Below, in pieces: positions 47,290 to 57,005 of a stretch of DNA of 64,000 nt. Position numbers and translations under genes: made by a program. This DNA comes from Candidatus Obscuribacter sp. GTDB lineage: Bacteria > Cyanobacteriota > Vampirovibrionia > Obscuribacterales > Obscuribacteraceae. Under the pieces are notes generated by a model, which was given only the letters and a program-made list of their open reading frames with translations, was not told where the DNA came from and ran no database searches. Location: assembly GCA_021772135.1 (NCBI GenBank), contig JADYXQ010000138.1:1-64000 (forward strand), given 5' to 3'. Each line of letters opens with the position of its first letter. Within the stretch, counting starts at the first letter, position 1.

Positions 47290-50200
47290 TTATAAATCGC
47301 TCACAGGCTTAGTATCGGCATTTGTTTGACCAAACTGGCTGTCGATCTGAGCCCGCATATTCTCTTTATCGCTTGCGGCACCGGCAGCGAAACGAAAAAC
47401 CGTGCGTTTAAGCCACTTCTGAAAATCATCAACATAGGTAAAGACTACAGGAATCACAATCAATGTAAACATAGTGGAGGTAACAAGTCCACCAATCACC
47501 GATATGGCCATGGGCGCCCTTGCTTCTGAGCCGGCGCCGATTCCTAGTGCCACCGGCATCATACCGGCAATCATTGCGATGGTGGTCATCAAGATAGGTT
47601 GCATGCGAGTCTCGCCTGCCAGCATAATTGCCTCTCTTTGCGGCACACCTTGTTTCATAGACATCAAGCCATATTCAACTAATAAAATGGCGTTTTTGGT
47701 CACCAGTCCCATGAGCATGGTGATGCCTATCAGTGCATAAAGACCCACTGATTGATGGAAAAGTACCAGGCCGATGAGGGCACCGCAAAGTGAAAGAGGC
47801 AATGACATCATAATCGTCAGCGGATGGAAAAATCCACCAAACAAAACCACGAGCACGGCGTAAATGAGTAAAACAGCTGAACCAATGGCGGTGGCAAAGC
47901 CGCTGAAAATGTCTCTTTGAATTTCGGCGTCACCGAGTGGCAATTCAGAAATCGAACTAGGCAGGGCTTTGAAAGCCGGCAATTCATGCACCTTTTTAAT
48001 GGCATCGCCAAGCGGTATGGTGCTTTCCAGCCCTGACTCTAAAGTTACTTGCCTCTGGCGATCGAACCTGTCAATTTGAAAAGGACCGCTGCCGAATTTG
48101 ACCGAGGCTACGCTGCTGAGCGGCACCAGTCGGCCACCATTGGCAGCGACTTTCATGTCTTCGATAATGCGCAAATCATTGCGATATTGAGGATCTAATT
48201 GCACTCTGATATTAACCTGGCGATCATCGAGATTGAATTTGGCCAGATTGGCCTCACTATCTCCCAGAGTGCCGATAAGCGCGGTGCGGGCAATAGACTG
48301 CACCGATACTCCCTGTCTGGCGGCTTTGTCAAAATCGGGTGTGACCAGAATTTCGGGTCGCAAAATACCGGCTGACGAACTGACATCATAAAGACCTTTT
48401 ACCGAACGCATCTGGTCTTTGATTTCTTCGGCCACCCGCTCAAGTTGATTAGCATCTGACGAAGTCAGCACCATGCGTAGTGGCTTACCGCCCATCCCTC
48501 CTGAGCGTGAGAAACTCAGTCTGGCACCGGCGATGGCGTCGAGCTCGGCCCTTACATTCTCTTCAAATTGTTGTTGGCTTAAGCGTCTTTCATTGCGCGG
48601 TTTAAGCGAGATATAAATAGTAGCTTTCGTGACGTCGCCCTGGTTGCCGGCGGAAGTGCGTTTGGCTGAAGTAGGCGTACCGACGAAGCTGACTACGTTC
48701 ACAGCCTCAGGATGTTTTTTGATAATAGCGCTGCATTTTTCGGCCACGGATCTCGTATCGTCGATGTCGGAGCCAGGCGGCATCTCGATTGTCAGCAGTA
48801 CTTCGCCCCTGTCTACATTTGCCATGAGTGATGTGGGCATTGATTTAAATAAAGCGATGGAACCGGCGAAAAGCAAAAAGGCACAGAACACCGCTGTCAG
48901 TCTATGCTTCATGGCCAGGTTTAAAATCGGGCCATAATATTTCATAAAAGTACGTTTTTTGTCGACTTTTTCTTCTGTGGCGCGCATGCCATAAGCGGCA
49001 ATCATGGGTGTAATCATGCGGGCCACAAGCAGTGAGAATAATACCGCCACAGTGACAGTGAGGCCGAACTGTTTGAAAAATTGTCCGGGAATGCCGCCCA
49101 TAGATGCCACCGGCACAAAAACCACAACGATAGTCAAAGTGGTGGCGATAACGGCCAGGCCGATTTCTTCGGCTGCCTCGATAGAGGCCTGATAAGCGGG
49201 CTTGCCCATGCGAATGTGCCTGACGATATTTTCAATTTCTACAATGGCGTCATCTACAAGAATGCCTATCACCAGAGCCAGACCTAGAAGTGACATACCA
49301 TTTAGAGTAAAACCTGCCCATTGCATCACGGCAAAAGTTGGTATCACCGATAGAGGAATAGCAATTGCTGTGATTGCTGTAGCCCGCCAGTCTTTTAAGA
49401 AAACCCAGACCACGAACACGGCCAGTAGCGCGCCAAAAATGAGCGACTCCAGCGAGGCGTCGTAAGAATCTTTGATATACCGACCGTTGCTGCGCAGCTT
49501 AACCACTTTCAGTGAACCCGGGAGAATTTCGCTCAACTCTTTGATTTTAGCGTCCACGCCGCGCTCTACATCAACGAGATTAGAACCGGTGCTGCGTACT
49601 ACTGAAAAGGCTACCACCGGTTCGTTATTGAGCAGAGCCATCTGCCTCACTTCAGAAGTGCTATCCTGCACCTTTCCTAGAGTGTCTAAGCGGGCCCTTC
49701 TGCCGCTCGGTAACGTAATGTCGGTTTTGGCCAGCTGTTCTACAGTTAAGGCGCTTCCCAATAAGCGAATAGATTGCTCACCTTCACCCACCTGGCCACG
49801 CCCGCCGGGTAAGTTGATATTGAGCTGACGAATCTGGTTGCTTACGGTATCGGCGGTAATACCAAGGGCTTCCAATCTGGTGGGGTCGAGATTGATTCTA
49901 ATTTCTCTATCGACACCACCGGCTCTTTGCACCTGCCCCACTCCCGGAACGGAAAGCAGAGCGCGGGCAACGTCATTATCTACCACCCATGACAGTTCAG
50001 CGGCAGGCAATACCTTTGAGTCGATTGTGTAAGTGACGAAAGGACCGCCGACAAAATCAAGTCTTTGAATAATCGGCTCTTCAATGCCCTGGGGCATATC
50101 CTGGCGAATTTTAGAAATGGCGTCGCGCACATCATTGACCGCTCTATCGGTATTGGTGCCAAGATTGAATTCGATAGAAGTTGATGAGGCACCGTCGGTG

Positions 50201-50457
50201 ATACTGGATGAAATGTGTTTGATATTACCTATGCCGGCAATGGCATCTTCAATTTTTCGCGTTACCTGAGTCTCTAATTCGGCTGGCGCCGCTCCCAGCT
50301 GAGATACTGAGACGGTTACTACCGGAACGTCGATATTGGGGCTTTCGTCGATGCCCAGCTTGACAAAAGATATTGCCCCCATCAAAGTCAAAACTAAAAA
50401 GAGCACGATTACTGGAACCGGGTTTTTAATCGACCATGTGGAAAGATTGAAATTCAC
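47290..50457 (-). CDS. RND efflux pump inner-membrane transporter (AcrB/HAE1 type)
   Basis: 1055 residues, full length. Twelve helices in two halves, two large periplasmic loops. N-terminal KNPVPVIVLFLVLTLMGAIS; proton-relay acids in LVIGILVDDAIVEIENIVRH on helix 4; FFHPLTIMMSLPLSLCGALI and ITMLMGLVTKNAILLVEYGL in the second half. It exports hydrophobic compounds by proton exchange as a trimer. Overlaps the adaptor gene by four bases. No outer-membrane TolC homologue is in the window. Confidence 0.96.
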   Translation of the reverse strand: MNFNLSTWSIKNPVPVIVLFLVLTLMGAISFVKLGIDESPNIDVPVVTVSVSQLGAAPAELETQVTRKIEDAIAGIGNIKHISSSITDGASSTSIEFNLGTNTDRAVNDVRDAISKIRQDMPQGIEEPIIQRLDFVGGPFVTYTIDSKVLPAAELSWVVDNDVARALLSVPGVGQVQRAGGVDREIRINLDPTRLEALGITADTVSNQIRQLNINLPGGRGQVGEGEQSIRLLGSALTVEQLAKTDITLPSGRRARLDTLGKVQDSTSEVRQMALLNNEPVVAFSVVRSTGSNLVDVERGVDAKIKELSEILPGSLKVVKLRSNGRYIKDSYDASLESLIFGALLAVFVVWVFLKDWRATAITAIAIPLSVIPTFAVMQWAGFTLNGMSLLGLALVIGILVDDAIVEIENIVRHIRMGKPAYQASIEAAEEIGLAVIATTLTIVVVFVPVASMGGIPGQFFKQFGLTVTVAVLFSLLVARMITPMIAAYGMRATEEKVDKKRTFMKYYGPILNLAMKHRLTAVFCAFLLFAGSIALFKSMPTSLMANVDRGEVLLTIEMPPGSDIDDTRSVAEKCSAIIKKHPEAVNVVSFVGTPTSAKRTSAGNQGDVTKATIYISLKPRNERRLSQQQFEENVRAELDAIAGARLSFSRSGGMGGKPLRMVLTSSDANQLERVAEEIKDQMRSVKGLYDVSSSAGILRPEILVTPDFDKAARQGVSVQSIARTALIGTLGDSEANLAKFNLDDRQVNIRVQLDPQYRNDLRIIEDMKVAANGGRLVPLSSVASVKFGSGPFQIDRFDRQRQVTLESGLESTIPLGDAIKKVHELPAFKALPSSISELPLGDAEIQRDIFSGFATAIGSAVLLIYAVLVVLFGGFFHPLTIMMSLPLSLCGALIGLVLFHQSVGLYALIGITMLMGLVTKNAILLVEYGLMSMKQGVPQREAIMLAGETRMQPILMTTIAMIAGMMPVALGIGAGSEARAPMAISVIGGLVTSTMFTLIVIPVVFTYVDDFQKWLKRTVFRFAAGAASDKENMRAQIDSQFGQTNADTKPVSDL

Positions 50458-51848
50458 GGCAATATATTGACCGTATCACCGTCTTTAATAAAGCCGGCAC
50501 CCTTAGCCACAATTTTGTCGCCCGGCTTTAAACCTGAACGCAGTTCGATGAAGTCGCCATCACGGTCACCAACTTCGACAAAGTGCATGTGGGCCTTTTT
50601 ATCGTCGCCGGTGGTGTAAACCACCGCTCGATTGTCTTTAAAAACAACAGCGCTGGAAGGCACCGCCAGTGTAGTTTGTCCACCGAGGCCGATTTCTCCT
50701 TTGACAAAATTGCCCGGCCGCAGAGTGGTATTTTTGGGCAGGTCAATACGCACCATACCCAGTCTGCTTTCTTGATCAATCATGGGGCTGATTTCTCGCA
50801 CTCTGCCGCTCACGCCACCAATGCGCACCAGTTGACCGGCTTTAACAGCGGCAATATCGGCCTCAGGCAAATTAGCTCGCAGCTCTAACCGACCGTCGCG
50901 CACCAGATCGAACATCACTTTATTGACGCTGGCAATGTCGCCGATGTGAACCGAGCGTTTGAGCACCAGGCCATCACATGGAGATTGAATGGTGGTCTGC
51001 GCCAGTTGCGATTGGAGCTCGGCGATGCCGGCCGAAATTTCGGCCAGCTGCGATTTTGAAATAGCAACGTCTTCGGCCCGACCACCAGAATTCCCCATGG
51101 TCAAACGGTCATGAGCCTGCTCGGCAGCTAGTTTAGCTGCTTTTACCTTCTGCTCGCCATTGTGCACTTCCGCCTGAAAAACTTTCGCTTGAGTGGTGCG
51201 GTTATCTGCATCTTGCGCACTGACTGCACCCTGACTAACCAGCCATGTGTAACGCGTAGAGTTGGCATCGGCCTCGGCATGATTGGCCTGGGCTCTGGCC
51301 AAATAAGCTTCTTCTTGGGCCACATTGGCCTGCGCTTGATGATAAGCATATTTGAGCGAAGTCAAATCTTCAGGACGATTAGGTTGAATTGCCTTGATTA
51401 ATGCGGCCTGGGCACCGGCTAAATTAGCGCGTTTCTTGGCCAGTTGGGCTTCGATAATGCTGCTGTTAAGTTTGGCCAGGGTTTGTCCGCGCACCACCCG
51501 AGCACCATCATCAACCAGCACCGATTGCACTTTCAAGCCATTAACTTCTGAACCGACCTGAACCGGGTCCCAGGCCCAGACAGTGCCGCTTACTAGAAGC
51601 TCTCTTTCAAAAGATCTTGTCTTCACCGGAGTCAACTGCACGGTCAGTACAGCTTGAGTGTTGGCACGGGCGGCGGCCTTAGCGGTATCGGCCGGTGCTA
51701 AAAAAGTCAGCTTGTCTTTACCCACATAGCCGCCCAGAGCCAGCACCAGGGCCAGGCCTACCCAGAGCTGCTTGCGGCCTTTATTACGCGGCAAACCGCC
51801 CAGTTCAGGTTGAGTCGATGAAATCTGTTTTTCTAATTTGGCATCCAT
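50454..51848 (-). CDS. RND pump periplasmic adaptor (membrane fusion protein)
   Basis: 464 residues from the ATG at 51848 (AGGAG five bases upstream; TTG one codon earlier also open). One N-terminal membrane helix, biotinyl-lipoyl half (VNGLKVQSVLVDDGARVVRG), a long alpha-hairpin with Ala/Gln-rich coiled coil (LAGAQAALIKAI ... NHAEADANSTRYTWLVSQGA), the second lipoyl half (TIQSPCDGLVLKRSVHIGDI) and beta-barrel. It bridges the pump and an outer-membrane channel. Confidence 0.95.
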   Translation of the reverse strand: MDAKLEKQISSTQPELGGLPRNKGRKQLWVGLALVLALGGYVGKDKLTFLAPADTAKAAARANTQAVLTVQLTPVKTRSFERELLVSGTVWAWDPVQVGSEVNGLKVQSVLVDDGARVVRGQTLAKLNSSIIEAQLAKKRANLAGAQAALIKAIQPNRPEDLTSLKYAYHQAQANVAQEEAYLARAQANHAEADANSTRYTWLVSQGAVSAQDADNRTTQAKVFQAEVHNGEQKVKAAKLAAEQAHDRLTMGNSGGRAEDVAISKSQLAEISAGIAELQSQLAQTTIQSPCDGLVLKRSVHIGDIASVNKVMFDLVRDGRLELRANLPEADIAAVKAGQLVRIGGVSGRVREISPMIDQESRLGMVRIDLPKNTTLRPGNFVKGEIGLGGQTTLAVPSSAVVFKDNRAVVYTTGDDKKAHMHFVEVGDRDGDFIELRSGLKPGDKIVAKGAGFIKDGDTVNILP

Positions 51849-51924
51849 CAAAACTCCTGGCTCACTAGAAGTAGTGCTGACTGCCGACTGTGGAGCTTAT
51901 AGAAATTATAGCTGAAGTTGTCAG

Positions 51925-53262
51925 TTAGCGGTTCTTGACATTTAGCACACCGCTTTCGGCTTTTTCGATGCAAAAGTCGGAGCACTCGCCGGTAAGCAAG
52001 CTGGCAATTAGCTTATAAGGAATAAGGTGTTTGAGCCGCAACTTACTGATGTCGTACACCGCCAGATTGGCGGCCAATGGACCAGCTACGCTGGCCTGGC
52101 CAAGACGCAAATGATTGCCCTGACGTGGTTTTGGATCGTCGCCGAAATTGTAGCCCGCCCGGCGAATGAAAGACGAGAGTTTTAGATTGAGATCGTTGGT
52201 GGCACAGAGCAACATCAATTTGCCCGAATACATTTTTATCGCTACTTGCGAATGTTTGAACGAGCTGACATCAACGTCGGGTCGGCAAAGCACAACAGCA
52301 GAAAACATCTGTTCTGGTGTCAATATTTCTTGTTGAAGAGCGTTCTGGCAGTAATCTTGCAGCGCATGAATACCGAGGCTGTGTGCCACGATCACAATTT
52401 TATCGCGGCCGATTTTCCTGACCAGCCGCTGGAGAAATGCGGTGAAATTTGTGCGGCAACCGGGTAACCGGGCAAGAGATCCCGGATAGTTATAGTTAGG
52501 AGTAGCCCAGTCATAGGCCAGAAGCGGACCATTGAGCCCCTGGGCCTGCAGAGCTTGATGAATGTCGTTGGCCTGAATCAGATCTTCGTTAAAGCTGACG
52601 CAGCAGCCGTGCACAAAAATCGTCAGCGGCCGTCCCGAACTTTCCATCTCCTGGATCAAGCGTTTGAAGAGCTGTTCTTCGCTAAACAATGAATCTTTAT
52701 CGGCCCGACGGTCGCCGTATGAAAGGTCTTTACTGGTGCGCCCGAGCCAGTCAGAGGCACTGATGCGCGTGCCTTTAAGGGCCAATTTGCGCTCGCAAGC
52801 AAAATAGAGACCGGGTTTTTTAGTGTCGTCTTGACTGACCGCCGACGCCTCCTGGGTGCCATTGATGTCTTTGATGTCTTTGATGTCTTTGATATCTTTG
52901 ATGTCTTTGATATCAATGCGCACGCCATCGGCGCCCACCACACTGTCACCGCTACTGCTGCCTCTAGTTTCTCCCACCAGGCTACTTGCTCCTGTTACAC
53001 GCTGGCGCCTGGGCGACGAGCCTACCCCCAGCCTCAACGGCGCGCAACCTCGGGCTGCTCTTTCAATATATACGCCATTAGTACTATCGGCCGCGTAAAC
53101 AGCTGAGCTAGCCAAAACGGGCACCAAGATAGTCAATAATGCCGAGCAAGAGAGGAAGATATTGCATGACTGAGTCCTTTTCACAAAACTCAGTATGGCA
53201 ATATTGGCACGGGTCATTGTTCTAGCAGCAACAGTTAGGTAACTGATCGGTTGAGAAAGCAT
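51925..53262 (-). CDS. Exported alpha/beta hydrolase of the DUF900 type, with a (Asp-Ile-Lys) repeat
   Basis: 445 residues. A hydrophobic segment near 35-57 ending ASSAVYAADS is a likely signal peptide, late because the ATG at 53262 may be upstream of the true start (ATG at 53217 is an alternative; neither has a good ribosome site). After a low-complexity stretch with five DIK units the hydrolase begins: RPLTIFVHGCCVSFNEDLIQ, LAYDWATPNYNYPGS and the nucleophile elbow KIVIVAHSLGIHALQDY. Esterase or lipase activity is possible; natural substrate unknown. Nine bases downstream of preA, so possibly transcribed with the pyrimidine genes. Confidence 0.8.
   Translation of the reverse strand: MLSQPISYLTVAARTMTRANIAILSFVKRTQSCNIFLSCSALLTILVPVLASSAVYAADSTNGVYIERAARGCAPLRLGVGSSPRRQRVTGASSLVGETRGSSSGDSVVGADGVRIDIKDIKDIKDIKDIKDINGTQEASAVSQDDTKKPGLYFACERKLALKGTRISASDWLGRTSKDLSYGDRRADKDSLFSEEQLFKRLIQEMESSGRPLTIFVHGCCVSFNEDLIQANDIHQALQAQGLNGPLLAYDWATPNYNYPGSLARLPGCRTNFTAFLQRLVRKIGRDKIVIVAHSLGIHALQDYCQNALQQEILTPEQMFSAVVLCRPDVDVSSFKHSQVAIKMYSGKLMLLCATNDLNLKLSSFIRRAGYNFGDDPKPRQGNHLRLGQASVAGPLAANLAVYDISKLRLKHLIPYKLIASLLTGECSDFCIEKAESGVLNVKNR
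52864..52917. repeat. 9-bp in-frame tandem repeat inside the hydrolase gene
   Basis: Five units GATGTCTTT (one reads GATATCTTT) plus a decayed sixth (GATATCAAT). In the reading frame each unit encodes Lys-Asp-Ile, so copy-number change lengthens or shortens the protein without shifting frame. Confidence 0.9.
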
Positions 53263-53271
53263 CCTTACATA

Positions 53272-54609
53272 TTAGTGTATGTGGATGTTAGCTGTCTCGC
53301 GGTAAGCTTCCATTTCTTCCCATTCAAGAACTTCCGGTTTGGACTTAACCAGCTCATTCCAGGTGATGTGCGGCCTACCTGTGTCGATTTCCACCATTGT
53401 GATGCAATCGTCTACGGGGCAAACACGTGAACAAAGGTCACAGCCGACGCAATCTTCTTCGCGCACGACCGGCCAGAGCCGCTCTTTAGCCTCATCAGTA
53501 ATTTGTAGCGATTTGAGATCGATACACTGGTGCGCGGCGTCATTACAGGCGATATAACAGAGATTGCACTGGATACATTTATCATGATTAATGCGGGCCA
53601 CGGACTGGAAACCGAGGTCGAAATCGCCGAAATTGGAAACCCGGGGCAATGACTTGCCGATAAAATCGTTGCAAGTCTCAAAACCTTTCTCTTCCATCCA
53701 GTTGCTCATGCCTTCAATCATGTCTTCCACAATGCGGAAGCCCCAATGCATCACGGCTGTACAGACCTGCACCGAGGTGGCTCCAAGGAGCATAAATTCC
53801 ACGGCGTCACGCCAGGTTTCTACACCGCCCATACCGGAGATTGGCAAACGAGAATTAAGGATGTCTGGATCGGCCGCCACGGCGCTGAGCAAATGCAGGG
53901 CAATCGGTTTAACTGCCGGGCCGGCATAACCGCCGTGACCACCTTTACCGCCCACATTGGGCTGCAATTCAAAAGTGTCGAGGTCAACGCCCATCACGCT
54001 ATTGATGGTGTTGATTAAAGAAAGACCGGAAGCACCACCAAGTAAAGCAGCCCGTGCCGGCAGCACAATATCGGTGACGTTGGGTGTGAGTTTAACGATT
54101 ACCGGTTTGGTGGCAACCTCCATTACCCATTCGGTGACCATGCGAGTGTATTCGGGCACTTGCCCCATGGCAGAGCCCATACCGCGTTCAGACATACCGT
54201 GTGGGCAACCGAAATTGAGTTCAAAACCATCGATGCCTGTTTGCTCTGTACGTTTGACGATTTCTTGCCAGGCTTCTTTTTTTGATTCCACCATAATCGA
54301 AGCGACAATGGCATGGTGAGGAAAATTGCGTTTGGCTTCAGCCATTTCTTTGAGATTGAGCTCTATAGGCCGGTCTGAGATTAACTCGACATTGTTCAAG
54401 CCGATGATCTTGCTGCCTTTGTAATCCATGGTGCCATAACGATTACAAACGTTTAGCACAGGGGCGCCGATAGTTTTCCAGACTGCACCACCCCAGCCTT
54501 GTTCAAAGGCTTTCTGTACCTGATAGCCGGAATTGGCAGGCGGAGCGGATGCCAACCAAAAAGGATTGGGTGATTTGATACCACAAAAGTCGATCGATAG
54601 ATCTGGCAT
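53272..54609 (-). CDS. preA: NAD-dependent dihydropyrimidine dehydrogenase, FMN/FeS subunit PreA
   Basis: 445 residues. FMN barrel with NPFWLASAPPANSGYQVQKA, the active-site loop LNFGCPHGMSERGMGSAMGQ (catalytic Cys as in mammalian DPD), and SGMGGVETWRDAVEFMLLGA. A C-terminal ferredoxin domain holds CIQCNLCYIACNDAAHQC and CVGCDLCSRVCPVDDC for two 4Fe-4S clusters. With PreT it reduces uracil and thymine to the dihydro forms. Starts 11 bases after preT. Confidence 0.96.
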   Translation of the reverse strand: MPDLSIDFCGIKSPNPFWLASAPPANSGYQVQKAFEQGWGGAVWKTIGAPVLNVCNRYGTMDYKGSKIIGLNNVELISDRPIELNLKEMAEAKRNFPHHAIVASIMVESKKEAWQEIVKRTEQTGIDGFELNFGCPHGMSERGMGSAMGQVPEYTRMVTEWVMEVATKPVIVKLTPNVTDIVLPARAALLGGASGLSLINTINSVMGVDLDTFELQPNVGGKGGHGGYAGPAVKPIALHLLSAVAADPDILNSRLPISGMGGVETWRDAVEFMLLGATSVQVCTAVMHWGFRIVEDMIEGMSNWMEEKGFETCNDFIGKSLPRVSNFGDFDLGFQSVARINHDKCIQCNLCYIACNDAAHQCIDLKSLQITDEAKERLWPVVREEDCVGCDLCSRVCPVDDCITMVEIDTGRPHITWNELVKSKPEVLEWEEMEAYRETANIHIH

Positions 54610-54620
54610 TATGTTTTTCC

Positions 54621-56018
54621 TTACCTTTTTGAAACAGCTTCTGCAAGTGGCCGAGCCACACCCACCAGCTGCTCAGCCATGGAGGCAGCGGCAATTTTGC
54701 CGTCTTGCACGGCCATCACTGTAGAAGCCTCGCCGTGACTGCGAATGCAATCACCACCAGCAAATATTTTCGAATGAGCGGTGCGATTGTGCTCATCCAC
54801 TTTTATGTAGCCTTTCTCCGTCTCAATACCGAACGGTGTCAGCATGGAGATAACGCCTTCTGGTTTGACCTGGCCGATTGCCTTAATCAGCATGTCGCAA
54901 GGCACCACAAATTCAGAATCAGGCACGTGCACCGGCCGTCTGCGTCCGGAAGCATCTGGTTGACCCAGGTCCATGCGCACGCATTTGACCCCGTGAACTT
55001 TGCCGTCCTTGCCCAGTATTTCTACTGGTTGAGTCAAAAACATAAAGCTCACGCCTTCTTTCAAAGCAAATTCGTACTCAAAATGATAGGCAGGCATCTC
55101 TGCTTCCGAGCGACGATAAATCATTGTGACGCGCTCGGCACCAAGTCTTCTGGCAATGGTGGCACAGTCGATGGCAGTGTTGCCGGCACCGACCACGCAA
55201 ACCCGCTTGCCAAATTTGATTGTATTGAGCGCCTCGGTTTTGGTTTCTTCGACAAAATCGAGACCGTCATGAACGCCGTCCAGATCTTCGCCCGGTATCT
55301 CCATTTCAGGAACATTACCAAGACCGATTGAGACGAAAATGGCGTCATTTTCGGCCAACAATTCTTCGAATGTAAGATCTTTGCCAATCTCGATGCCATT
55401 GCGGATGGTGACACCAAGTTCTTCAATCATTTTCACTTCAGCCAGGCTGACTTCTACAGGCTCGCGGAAAACCACGATGCCGTAAGTAGAAAGACCACCG
55501 GCCCAGACTTTTTTTTCATAAATGGTGACGGCGAAACCAAGCTTTGCCAGTTCACCGCCACATGACAGACCGGCAGGACCGCCGCCTACGACTGCTACTT
55601 TTTTACCATTGGGCTGACCGGCTTTAAAAAAGCGTATGCCTTTTTCGTTGGCATAGTCAGTGGCATAGCGCTGCAAGCGTCCGATAGCAATTGGTTTTTC
55701 ATCGGCGTGCAAGACGCAATCGCCTTCACACAACACTTGCACCGGGCAAACCCGGGCGCAAGTAGCGCCCATCAAATTAGATTCGAGAATGGTTTTAGCA
55801 GAACCTTTGACATTACCAGTAGCGATCTTTCTGATAAAAGTGGGAATGTCGATGCCGGTGGGGCATGCCACCATGCACGGTGCATCGTGGCAATAAAGGC
55901 AGCGGTTTGCTTCCAGCACCGCGTCCCTCTGCGAGAAAGGTGGGTAGACTTCCTGAAAGCGTTCCTCCAGAGTAAGTTCCCAGGCCTTGTATTTAGTCGG
56001 CTTGTAATGCTCTGCCAT
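54621..56018 (-). CDS. preT: NAD-dependent dihydropyrimidine dehydrogenase, flavin subunit PreT
   Basis: 465 residues. N-terminal FeS region CLYCHDAPCMVACPTGIDIP and CARVCPVQVLCEGDC, FAD site VAVVGGGPAGLSCGGELAKL, NAD(P) site CVVGAGNTAIDCATIARRLG, and the FAD-closing IFAGGDCIRSHGEASTVMAV. It feeds electrons from NAD(P)H to PreA. The resemblance to GltD-like small subunits is strong, but the PreA neighbour settles the call. Confidence 0.95.
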   Translation of the reverse strand: MAEHYKPTKYKAWELTLEERFQEVYPPFSQRDAVLEANRCLYCHDAPCMVACPTGIDIPTFIRKIATGNVKGSAKTILESNLMGATCARVCPVQVLCEGDCVLHADEKPIAIGRLQRYATDYANEKGIRFFKAGQPNGKKVAVVGGGPAGLSCGGELAKLGFAVTIYEKKVWAGGLSTYGIVVFREPVEVSLAEVKMIEELGVTIRNGIEIGKDLTFEELLAENDAIFVSIGLGNVPEMEIPGEDLDGVHDGLDFVEETKTEALNTIKFGKRVCVVGAGNTAIDCATIARRLGAERVTMIYRRSEAEMPAYHFEYEFALKEGVSFMFLTQPVEILGKDGKVHGVKCVRMDLGQPDASGRRRPVHVPDSEFVVPCDMLIKAIGQVKPEGVISMLTPFGIETEKGYIKVDEHNRTAHSKIFAGGDCIRSHGEASTVMAVQDGKIAAASMAEQLVGVARPLAEAVSKR

Positions 56019-56038
56019 TGCGTCCTCAGCTTTGAAAT

Positions 56039-56956
56039 TTAGAGTTTGACCAGAGTCTCGTATGTCTCAGGTCGTCTATCGCGGTAGAACTGCCAGGTAT
56101 TGCGCACTTCTCTAATTTGATCAAGATTGAGGTCGGAAACTAAGAGTTCTTCTTTATCTCTGCTGGCGCAAGCAATAATTTGACCGCGGGGATCGCAGAA
56201 ATAACTGGAGCCGTAAAACTCGCCGATATTCCACGGCGCTTCGGTGCCTACGCGATTAATGGCGCCGACAAAATAGCCATTAGCAGCCGCGTGAGCCGGT
56301 TGTTCAAGCTTCCACAGATATTCTGACAAACCAGCCACGGTGGCGGAAGGATTAAAGACGATTTCAGCACCATTGAGACCGAGAGCGCGAGCGCCTTCAG
56401 GGAAGTGACGGTCATAACAGATATAAACGCCGATGGTGGCATAAGCAGTTTGGAAAACAGGGTAACCAAGATTGCCTGGTTTGAAGTAGAACTTCTCCCA
56501 GAAACCTGGGGCCACATGAGGAATGTGATTTTTGCGATATTTGCCGAGATATTGTCCATCAGCGTCGATTACGGCAGCGGTATTGTAATAGACACCGGTA
56601 TTTTCTTTTTCGTAAATCGGGACAACCAGTACCATTTTGTATTTCTTTGCCAGTTCTTGCATCTTCTTAATGGTAGGACCATCAGGAATTTCTTCAGCCG
56701 AGTCATACCAGCAAGTTTCTTGTTCGGCACAGAAATATGGCCCGTTGAAAATTTCTTGATAGCAAAGAATTTGCACGCCTTTGTCGTGAGCATCTTTCGT
56801 ATAGTCGATGTGTTTTTTCAACATACTGTCTTTAATTTCAGCCAGCAATTTCTGGTTGGTGCCGCCAGAAGGTGAAACCACGTCGTTCTTGGTTTGAATC
56901 AAACCGCAACGAACCATATTTTTGCCTTTGTCATTCTCTGAGCCATTTTTGGCCAT
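56039..56956 (-). CDS. Beta-ureidopropionase-like carbon-nitrogen hydrolase
   Basis: 305 residues from the ATG at 56956 (CAGGAG seven bases upstream). Nitrilase-superfamily triad: Glu in CYQEIFNGPYFCAEQ, Lys in YRKNHIPHV, Cys in GVYICYDRHFPEGARALGLN. The YDRHFPEGAR context is that of beta-ureidopropionase and N-carbamoylputrescine amidase. In this operon the former fits: hydrolysis of N-carbamoyl-beta-alanine to beta-alanine, ammonia and CO2. Confidence 0.92.
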   Translation of the reverse strand: MAKNGSENDKGKNMVRCGLIQTKNDVVSPSGGTNQKLLAEIKDSMLKKHIDYTKDAHDKGVQILCYQEIFNGPYFCAEQETCWYDSAEEIPDGPTIKKMQELAKKYKMVLVVPIYEKENTGVYYNTAAVIDADGQYLGKYRKNHIPHVAPGFWEKFYFKPGNLGYPVFQTAYATIGVYICYDRHFPEGARALGLNGAEIVFNPSATVAGLSEYLWKLEQPAHAAANGYFVGAINRVGTEAPWNIGEFYGSSYFCDPRGQIIACASRDKEELLVSDLNLDQIREVRNTWQFYRDRRPETYETLVKL

Positions 56957-57005
56957 CTTGCAACTCCTGATTTTATTTAAAAAAGTACTCAAGTCTAAAA
57001 AATAG

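Noticed and set aside
54705-55331. 208-codon plus-strand frame
   Set aside because: Antisense to preT, whose FeS, FAD and NAD motifs are unmistakable; no ribosome site.
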